This document shows positions 34,527 through 40,461 of a stretch of DNA of 40,461 bases, in pieces. The notes beneath the pieces are model-generated. The model was not told the DNA's origin. It was given only the letters and a program-made list of their open reading frames with translations, and made no database searches. Source of the stretch: Gammaproteobacteria bacterium (GTDB taxonomy: Bacteria; Pseudomonadota; Gammaproteobacteria; UBA9339); contig JAFGXA010000037.1 in the NCBI GenBank assembly GCA_016936855.1, positions 1 to 40,461 on the forward strand. Reading direction: 5' to 3'. The position numbers were made by a program, and so were the translations under genes. Position 1 is the first letter of the stretch. Each line of letters begins with the position of its first letter.

Positions 34527-34554
34527 TTAAAAATTGTAGCATAGATTTTATAGT
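34527..34554 (+). promoter_or_regulatory. possible efp promoter
   Basis: TTAAAA (34527-34532) and TATAGT (34549-34554) are 16 bp apart, with the -10 matching at 5 of 6 positions. It lies in the 103-bp divergent gap between the response-regulator gene and efp. The -35 is weak, so this is tentative. Confidence 0.3.
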
Positions 34555-34604
34555 TCAGCGAATGTAGAATACCAGTTTTGATTAATAAGCTTAGAGAAAT
34601 AATT

Positions 34605-35174
34605 ATGGCAAATTATAGTACTAATGAATTTAAATCTGGTTTGAAACTGATTATCGATGGGGATCCTTGTTCTATTATAGATAATGAATTTGTAAAGCCT
34701 GGCAAAGGGCAGGCGTTTAATCGGGTCAAATACCGCAATTTGATAACAGGTAGAACTTTAGAGCGAACCTTCAAATCAGGAGAAACACTGCCGGGAGCCG
34801 ATGTTCTGGATGTGGATTTGCAATATTTATATGAGGATGGTGAATTTTTGCACTTCATGCACCCTGATTCTTTTGAACAATATTCAGCCGATTTGAAGAC
34901 GGTAGGTGATTCTAAGCAGTGGCTTAAGGAGCAGGATGTTTGTTTGGTAACAATATACAATGGTACTCCGATTGCTGTTACTCCACCGAATTTTGTGCAG
35001 TTGAAAGTTGTTGAAACTGATCCCGGCTTAAAGGGAGACACTGCCTCTGGTGGTAGCAAGCCAGCCACATTGGAAACTGGAGCTGTAGTGCGTGTGCCGC
35101 TCTTTGTTAATATTGGGGATATTTTGAAAATAGATACTCGTAATGGAGAGTATGTTTCCCGGGTTAAAGAATAA
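34605..35174 (+). CDS. efp: translation elongation factor P
   Basis: EF-P rescues ribosomes stalled at polyproline stretches. The 189-residue protein has the KOW-like N domain with the modification loop [11 protein letters not shown], whose Lys in PGKGQ is the site lysylated by EpmA in Gammaproteobacteria, followed by two OB domains (ending [27 protein letters not shown]). ATG 34605 gives the standard N-terminus [12 protein letters not shown]; an upstream TTG extension of nine codons is rejected. Its stop abuts the lpxA stop with zero bases between, so the two transcripts must overlap at their 3' ends. Confidence 0.97.
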   Translation: MANYSTNEFKSGLKLIIDGDPCSIIDNEFVKPGKGQAFNRVKYRNLITGRTLERTFKSGETLPGADVLDVDLQYLYEDGEFLHFMHPDSFEQYSADLKTVGDSKQWLKEQDVCLVTIYNGTPIAVTPPNFVQLKVVETDPGLKGDTASGGSKPATLETGAVVRVPLFVNIGDILKIDTRNGEYVSRVKE

Positions 35175-35951
35175 TTACCTAATAATCCCGTGCTCAGATT
35201 TGGCTATAAAGTCGGCGAACAATAATATTTCTTTACATTCTTTTGCCATTTCTTGCAGCCTTTGTAGTGCTTCTGCAACGGTTAGCCCTTCTTTATAAAC
35301 AATGTGATAAGCTTTGCGTAAAGAACGAACCGTTGTATAGCTAAAGCCTCGCCGTTTTAGCCCAACAACGTTTAGGCCGTAGGTGGCGGTTTCTCCATGA
35401 ACACCGGAAACTAGAACGTATGGAGGAACATCTTTCGATATTGCCGTTTTTCCCGCAACAAAACTATAAGAACCAATGTGACAAAATTGGCCGACAGCAG
35501 CGAATCCACCAAATAATACATTATCATCGATTATCACATGTCCGGCAAAGCTGGTATTGTTAGCCATAACGTTGCCGTTGCCAATAATGCAATCATGAGC
35601 CACGTGCACATAGGCCATTAATAAATTATTGTTACCAATTTTTGTGATGTTACCGCCTTGTACTGTACCTCTGTTAATGGTGCAACATTCACGGATAACA
35701 TTATTATCGCCAATTTCTAATAGAGTAGGTTCTCCTTTGTATTTAAGGTCCTGTGGGTCGGAACCTACGGAAGCAAATTGTAGAATTTTGTTATTTTGAC
35801 CGATTTTGGTCGGACCAGTTATTACTACGTGTGGTGATATTTGACAGTTATCACCAATTTCCACATTAGCTCCGATTACACTAAATTCGCCTATAGAAAC
35901 ATTTTGACCAATGCGTGCACTGGAATCGATAATGGCGGTTTTTGCTATCAT
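35175..35951 (-). CDS. lpxA: UDP-N-acetylglucosamine acyltransferase LpxA
   Basis: LpxA adds the first 3-hydroxyacyl chain to UDP-GlcNAc in lipid A synthesis. The 258 residues are a left-handed beta-helix of hexapeptide repeats (IGDNCQIS, IGNNNLLM, IGNGNVMA), with the catalytic His in VHVAHDC (His119, equivalent to His125 of E. coli) and the C-terminal helical region from about 190. It is the last gene of the bamA-skp-lpxD-fabZ-lpxA operon. lpxB, often next, is not here; the lipid A pathway needs it elsewhere. Confidence 0.98.
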   Translation of the reverse strand: MIAKTAIIDSSARIGQNVSIGEFSVIGANVEIGDNCQISPHVVITGPTKIGQNNKILQFASVGSDPQDLKYKGEPTLLEIGDNNVIRECCTINRGTVQGGNITKIGNNNLLMAYVHVAHDCIIGNGNVMANNTSFAGHVIIDDNVLFGGFAAVGQFCHIGSYSFVAGKTAISKDVPPYVLVSGVHGETATYGLNVVGLKRRGFSYTTVRSLRKAYHIVYKEGLTVAEALQRLQEMAKECKEILLFADFIAKSEHGIIR

Positions 35952-35971
35952 ATATTTTTCTCCAGAAATTT

Positions 35972-36412
35972 TTACCTAGCTATTATTAATTCTGCACTGC
36001 AAGCTAGCTCTTCACCAACTAAGGCTTTGGCGCTGAACTTCCAAAGTTCACGTCTGTTGCGTACTATATCTATTCTTAGCGTCAACTGGTCTCCTGGTTC
36101 CACTACTTTTTTAAAGCGAGCATTATCTATTCCAGCAAAATAAAACAATCCTTCTTTCTCTTTGCTTGGTTTGGTGTTTGATGTTAAGAAAATCAAAATA
36201 CCGGCTGCTTGCGCCAAAGCTTCAAGCATCATAACACCAGGCATGACCGGTTGTTCTGGAAAATGTCCTTGGAAAAAAGGTTCATTTTGGGTGACATTTT
36301 TAAGTGCTGTTAAAGATTCGCCGGGTGTGTAGTCAAGTACTCTGTCTACCAGTAGAAATGGATAACGATGCGGAAGGTACTCGAGAATAGCATGGATATC
36401 AAGTTGTTTCAT
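35972..36412 (-). CDS. fabZ: 3-hydroxyacyl-ACP dehydratase FabZ
   Basis: FabZ dehydrates 3-hydroxyacyl-ACP in fatty acid synthesis and competes with LpxA and LpxD for the same substrate pool. The hotdog-fold signatures are [12 protein letters not shown] (14-24), [12 protein letters not shown] with catalytic His50, and the Glu64 in MMLEALAQ. Length 146 is normal. The start lies within lpxD (14-bp overlap), and lpxA begins 20 bp downstream. Confidence 0.97.
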   Translation of the reverse strand: MKQLDIHAILEYLPHRYPFLLVDRVLDYTPGESLTALKNVTQNEPFFQGHFPEQPVMPGVMMLEALAQAAGILIFLTSNTKPSKEKEGLFYFAGIDNARFKKVVEPGDQLTLRIDIVRNRRELWKFSAKALVGEELACSAELIIAR

Positions 36413-37412
36413 TTACGGTTTCCTCTAGTTTTTGGATGCGATCACTGATTTCACCCAGCTGATAAATTTTAGATACGATTTTCATCCAGTCGCGATGTTT
36501 GATCGCAGTAAAGCCAGTTGTGTATACATCTGCTTCATCAATTGGTCTTGCCACTGAACTGGTGCCTGATATTATGGTTTTATCACAAATATTAATATGG
36601 CCATTGATATTTGCGGCTCCTCCAATCATGCAATGTTTGCCGATTTTAGCGCTTCCAGCAATGCCTGTGCAGCCAGCTATTACTGTATGGTCGCCAATTT
36701 GTACATTGTGCGCGACTTGAATGAGGTTATCTAACTTTACTCCATCACCAATAATGGTATCCTCTAAAGCGCCACGATCTATGCAAGTATTGGCGCCGAT
36801 CTCAACATCATTGCCAATTTTAACAGAGCCTAGTTGATGAATTTTAATCCACCTACCATCTTCATTTGCCATACCAAAACCATCAGAGCCTATTACTGCA
36901 CCACTATGAATTATGGCTCTATCTCCAATAATAACATCTTGATAGATGTTTACGTTGGCATATAACCTACAATTTTTGCCCAATGTGCTGTTGTCATTTA
37001 TTGTACAATTTGGTCCTATTATTGAATTTTCACCGATTGTAACGTTGTGACCTATGACAACTCCAGCTCCCAATATAGCAGATTCTGGTATGGTGCAATT
37101 ATCACCAATTTGAGCGGTTGATCCTTTAGGGGGGGTAACAAAAAGCTCGGTTATTTTGGCATAAGCTGCGTATGGATTTTTTACTATTATAATGTTGCCA
37201 TCATAACGGGAGGCGTCTTTCTCAGAAATTATTACCGCACTGGCTTTTGTGGTTTTTAAAAACGGTCGAAATTTTGCCCTTTCCAGGAAAGTTATCTGTT
37301 CTGTTTGGGCTTTATCGAGAGGAGCAACAGAGGTGATACTGCAGTTAGCATCACCTCTGAATTCTGACTTTAAAAAATCAGCTATTTCTTTTAGTGTGTA
37401 AAGTTTTTGCAT
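36399..37412 (-). CDS. lpxD: UDP-3-O-acylglucosamine N-acyltransferase LpxD
   Basis: LpxD adds the N-linked acyl chain in lipid A synthesis. It has an N-terminal UDP-binding domain (about 1-100), a hexapeptide beta-helix ([16 protein letters not shown] and so on), the catalytic His near residue 235 in [11 protein letters not shown] and a short C-terminal helix pair. The 337 residues are typical. The gene starts 3 bp after skp and overlaps fabZ by 14 bp, consistent with a tightly packed operon. Confidence 0.97.
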   Translation of the reverse strand: MQKLYTLKEIADFLKSEFRGDANCSITSVAPLDKAQTEQITFLERAKFRPFLKTTKASAVIISEKDASRYDGNIIIVKNPYAAYAKITELFVTPPKGSTAQIGDNCTIPESAILGAGVVIGHNVTIGENSIIGPNCTINDNSTLGKNCRLYANVNIYQDVIIGDRAIIHSGAVIGSDGFGMANEDGRWIKIHQLGSVKIGNDVEIGANTCIDRGALEDTIIGDGVKLDNLIQVAHNVQIGDHTVIAGCTGIAGSAKIGKHCMIGGAANINGHINICDKTIISGTSSVARPIDEADVYTTGFTAIKHRDWMKIVSKIYQLGEISDRIQKLEETVNETT

Positions 37413-37415
37413 GAC

Positions 37416-37904
37416 TTATTTTAGCTTGGCAATTACTTGTTTGGTTATGTCAATATTGTCTGCATTGTAAGCAACGCCAGCTGTTGTTAGCACTAAATTA
37501 TAGTGATTTTTAACGGCGACGGCTTTCACAGCATCAGAAATTTTTGCAACTATTTTTCCCATAGATTGTTTCTGGGCGCTCATAGCTTGTTTTTGAAATG
37601 TCATCTGCATTGTTTGCAGCTTTTGTTGTTCAGACATTATCTTACTTTGCAGCGATTTTTTATCTTTATTCGTCATGACACTACTGTCTTTTTTATATTT
37701 TGCCAGATTATCTTGTACTATTTTTTGCTGTGCCATAAGTTTTTTTTGATCTGGAGCAAATTGATTTTTTAACTTATTTTGTTCCTGTTTTACTTGTGGC
37801 ATATTCATCATGATTTGATGAATATCCACTACACCTATGTTGTTCGCAGCAAAAATTGTGCCAGATAAAATCATGCCTGTAACAGTTAATATTATTTTTT
37901 TCAT
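37416..37904 (-). CDS. skp: periplasmic chaperone Skp (OmpH)
   Basis: Skp is a trimeric holdase that carries unfolded outer-membrane proteins to the Bam complex. A signal peptide (1-19, ending IFA-A) is followed by the conserved IGVVDIHQI start and a long coiled coil (about 38-105, with Gln/Lys-rich heptads such as QKIVQDNLAKYKKD), then the terminal beta region NLVLTTAGVAYN. Length 162 is normal. It lies between bamA and lpxD, as in most relatives. Confidence 0.95.
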   Translation of the reverse strand: MKKIILTVTGMILSGTIFAANNIGVVDIHQIMMNMPQVKQEQNKLKNQFAPDQKKLMAQQKIVQDNLAKYKKDSSVMTNKDKKSLQSKIMSEQQKLQTMQMTFQKQAMSAQKQSMGKIVAKISDAVKAVAVKNHYNLVLTTAGVAYNADNIDITKQVIAKLK

Positions 37905-37951
37905 ATAAGTCTCCAGTTGTTAGTAATTTCTGTTTTATTTGCAATTTAATC

Positions 37952-40261
37952 CTAAAAGCTTGTTCCCAAAGAAAATTGGAAAAAGCTCAGAGAATCGCCG
38001 GTTTTTTTGCGTAGCGGTGCGGCTAAGCTAAAAACCAAGGGAGCAAGTGGTGTGCGCCATTCTACCTGTAAACCGCTAGATACACGCAAGTCACTAATAT
38101 CTCTTCCTATATTTTTTGTGTTGTCGTAAACGCTACCAGCGTCTACGAAAGCAGTGGTCCGTACTGTTTCTCCGAATGGATTAGGGAAGATAATTCCAAT
38201 ACTGCCTTCAGCTTGAGCGTGTGCACCTATCGCATTACCATTCGAATCTTTTGGTCCTATAGTGCCAGCTTCAAAGCCGCGCACTGAACCTATACCCCCG
38301 GAGAAAAAGTTTTCATAAAAGGGTAGGCTCTGACTTTTATTAAAAGCATCCCCATAACCAAGAAGGGCGTGTGCTTCAAAAATAAAGTCTTTTATTATGG
38401 GATGATAAAAAAGTGCTTCATCGGTTATTTTATAGTAATAAATTTTTGGATAGTGACCGCCCCCCGGCATTTTATGATTTATCAAAGGTGCCGCAACTGC
38501 TAGCTCGATATCATTGGATAGACCGCGAGTTGGGTAGATCGCTTTGTCCATATTTGTATATTGCCAAGAGGTACTTAGTTTAGCATCATCAAACAGGTGA
38601 CCGTATTTGTTAACAAAAGTTTTTGCTTGAGTCGATGACGCTGCGTTGACTTTAAGATTGGTATGATCAAACCCAAGCCCATAGTTGATGATGCTATATT
38701 CTGAGATAGGATAACCAATAGTTGTTTTTACGCCATATGTGTTTGTTGAATAAGAGCTTAAATCAATCTGATTTGGAGTGGTTTTTTGCAGATAAGCATT
38801 AACACCCAGGCTTACTTGATTGTCTGTGATGTACGGGTTAAAAAAGTTAAAACTATATGTTTTGCTAAGGGAGCTATTATTGAATTGTAGGCCTGCCGAA
38901 TCTCCAGTGCCTAGGAAATTTTGGTCGCTGATTGAAGCGCCATATAGAAACCCTTCCGCGTCTGAATAACCAATCTGCCCCATGAGCTTAGTGGACGATG
39001 TTTCTGTAACGTTATATTTCAGATCAACCTGGTTTGGGCGATTTGGTGCCGGTTTTAGGGAGGTGTGAATGTTCTTTAAGTAACCTAGCATATTTAGCCT
39101 TCTAGTTGATTCTTTGATTTTTGGCAAAGAATAAATGGCACCTTCCATTTGGCGCATTTCGCGGCGCAATACATAATCAGCCGTTTTTTTGTTGCCTACA
39201 AAATATATGTTATGCACGTAGACTGGTTTGCCTGGAATGAAGTGAAAATCAATGGCGACGGTGTGGTTTCTATCATCTGGAATTGGTCTGGGTGTTATTT
39301 GTAAAAATGCGTAGCCTATGTCGCCAAAAAAATCGGAAAGGGCATTGTCTGTGTCTACTATTTTCTGCCTTGAAAATAGCTCCCCGTTTTTAATAGTAAC
39401 TAATTTTAAGAGGTCTTGTTTTTTGCCTAGAAGATTACCGGAGAGCGTGACATTGCTTACTTTATAAAGATGCCCTTCACTTATGTGGATAGTTATGTAT
39501 ACGAAGCGTCTATCAGGTGTTATTGATACTTGTGTAGAGTCAATGTTGCACTTTAAGTAACCATGATCCAAGTAGTAGTTTTTAAGATTTTGCAAATCCA
39601 TTGCAAGTTTTAATTTGGAGTATTGATCGCTGTTGGTGAACCATGACCAAAGGGATGGGGTGGTTAGAGAAAAATTCTTGAGCAGAGTTCTGTTTGAAAA
39701 ATGCCTATTTCCCAGGATTTTTATTGAGCGAATTTTTGCGGCAACTCCCTCTCGAATTGTTATATCTACGGCGATTCGGTCTTTGCTCAATTGTTTTGCA
39801 TTAGCTGCGATATTAACATCGTATAAGCCCATGTTGTGGTATTGTTGAATTAGAGCCTGTTTTAGTTCTTTTAAAATGGAATGATTAAATATTGATCCTT
39901 CTCTGAAGCCAATTTTGTGCAAAGCTTTTAAAAGGTCTTTGGTTTTTATCTTATCGTTACCGGCAATTTTTATAGAGCTTATAACTGGGCGCTCTTTTAC
40001 CGTTATTATGATATTGTTATATTGCCTATAAACCGCCACATTGTCGAAAAAGCCGGTGTTGTACAGTTTACGAATTATCTTTGTTGAGGTTGAGGTGTTT
40101 GCTCGATCCCCTGTTTTTACGGGCAAATAGTTTAAAAATGTTTTATAACTAATACGATGTAACCCATTTACTCGAATACTTTTAATAGTAAAATTGCTGG
40201 CCAGAGCGCTGCAGCTGATAAGGAGAATAGCTATGACGCCAAGTGTTTTTAGTCTTTTCAT
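37952..40261 (-). CDS. bamA: outer membrane protein assembly factor BamA
   Basis: BamA inserts beta-barrel proteins into the outer membrane. It has a signal peptide (1 to about 21, ALA-S), five POTRA domains (about 22-420; e.g. FTIKSIRVNGLHRISYKTFL opens the first), and a C-terminal 16-strand barrel ending FFQFSLGTSF. The VRGF loop motif SVRGFEAG of Omp85 proteins is present. Length 769 is near normal. It is first in the operon with skp, lpxD, fabZ and lpxA; rseP, the usual upstream neighbour, is not in the 200 bp shown, which holds a possible promoter. Confidence 0.98.
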   Translation of the reverse strand: MKRLKTLGVIAILLISCSALASNFTIKSIRVNGLHRISYKTFLNYLPVKTGDRANTSTSTKIIRKLYNTGFFDNVAVYRQYNNIIITVKERPVISSIKIAGNDKIKTKDLLKALHKIGFREGSIFNHSILKELKQALIQQYHNMGLYDVNIAANAKQLSKDRIAVDITIREGVAAKIRSIKILGNRHFSNRTLLKNFSLTTPSLWSWFTNSDQYSKLKLAMDLQNLKNYYLDHGYLKCNIDSTQVSITPDRRFVYITIHISEGHLYKVSNVTLSGNLLGKKQDLLKLVTIKNGELFSRQKIVDTDNALSDFFGDIGYAFLQITPRPIPDDRNHTVAIDFHFIPGKPVYVHNIYFVGNKKTADYVLRREMRQMEGAIYSLPKIKESTRRLNMLGYLKNIHTSLKPAPNRPNQVDLKYNVTETSSTKLMGQIGYSDAEGFLYGASISDQNFLGTGDSAGLQFNNSSLSKTYSFNFFNPYITDNQVSLGVNAYLQKTTPNQIDLSSYSTNTYGVKTTIGYPISEYSIINYGLGFDHTNLKVNAASSTQAKTFVNKYGHLFDDAKLSTSWQYTNMDKAIYPTRGLSNDIELAVAAPLINHKMPGGGHYPKIYYYKITDEALFYHPIIKDFIFEAHALLGYGDAFNKSQSLPFYENFFSGGIGSVRGFEAGTIGPKDSNGNAIGAHAQAEGSIGIIFPNPFGETVRTTAFVDAGSVYDNTKNIGRDISDLRVSSGLQVEWRTPLAPLVFSLAAPLRKKTGDSLSFFQFSLGTSF

Positions 40262-40307
40262 ATTGAATATATTGCTGTTCTTAATTTCTTGATAAAAATA
40301 AAAGCAT

Positions 40308-40338
40308 AGTATACATGATTCATTATATTCAACAACAA
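40308..40338 (-). promoter_or_regulatory. possible bamA operon promoter
   Basis: On the minus strand a TATACT (40313-40308) lies about 46 bp before the bamA ATG, with a TTGTTG at 40338-40333, 19 bp upstream, which is longer than ideal. The remaining sequence to 40461 holds AT-rich DNA and a GC-rich GCGAG-rich end for which I see no gene. Confidence 0.35.
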
Positions 40339-40461
40339 TATGACTTGTTTATAAGGCCAATTCATAAAAAATTGCTTGTATAAGTTCAGAAACATATGAG
40401 ACTTTTGGTGTTGTTATAGCAAGCGAGTGAGCGCGCCATCAGAAGCGCTAGGCGAGCGAGC

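Noticed and set aside
34613-35068. 151-codon minus-strand frame opposite efp
   Set aside because: Complement of the conserved EF-P coding sequence.

Overview
The window reads as chromosome of an AT-rich gammaproteobacterium, most likely a Legionellales/Coxiella-like lineage living with or inside a eukaryote. The core blocks are typical of Gammaproteobacteria: rho, the mrdA-mrdB(rodA)-mltB cell-elongation genes, hemX-hemY, efp, and bamA-skp-lpxD-fabZ-lpxA. A LbtU-type outer-membrane porin (a Legionella-associated family) and a Rab-like small GTPase with a Cys-Cys-Met tail point to the Legionellales side. A trimeric NAD-linked [FeFe] hydrogenase suggests life at low oxygen, perhaps in an anaerobic protist or sediment host. 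The lineage is an inference from gene content; there is no rRNA here.

Layout. 1-9100: lbtU-like porin (+), then a minus-strand run of rho, a TPR-methyltransferase, mltB, rodA and mrdA, with GC-rich REP-like hairpins between and even inside genes. 9100-24135: an accessory island on the plus strand. It holds a small secreted Cys-containing protein, the Rab-like GTPase, a 2545-residue protein of unknown family, a 985-residue protein with a central membrane region, an AAA/DUF4143 ATPase and a RAYT (REP-associated tyrosine transposase). Copies of one ~28-bp repeat lie at 9311, 21655-21700, 23009 and 24059-24135, so the island is bracketed and subdivided by the RAYT's probable repeat family. 24189-28413: the hydrogenase operon (HydB-, HydA- and HydC-like). 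28414-28814: hairpins plus the decayed C-terminus of a second DUF4143 ATPase. 28815-34501: tdk, a small exported protein coupled to hemX-hemY, and a minus-strand operon of a response regulator, a Memo-family protein and an AMMECR1 protein. 34605-40261: efp facing the outer-membrane biogenesis operon.

The strongest candidate for an undescribed system is the GTPase / 2545-residue / 985-residue cluster. The two large genes each have an extended -10 promoter sharing the string GTGCTATA(A/C)T, neither large protein resembles a family I recognise, and the GTPase keeps all nucleotide-binding motifs plus a Rab-like cysteine tail. A host-directed effector module is the favoured reading, but secretion and function are inference. 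A second notable point is that one repeat copy carries a single C-to-T difference that creates a near-consensus -35 box, correctly spaced from a -10, directly in front of the hydrogenase operon.
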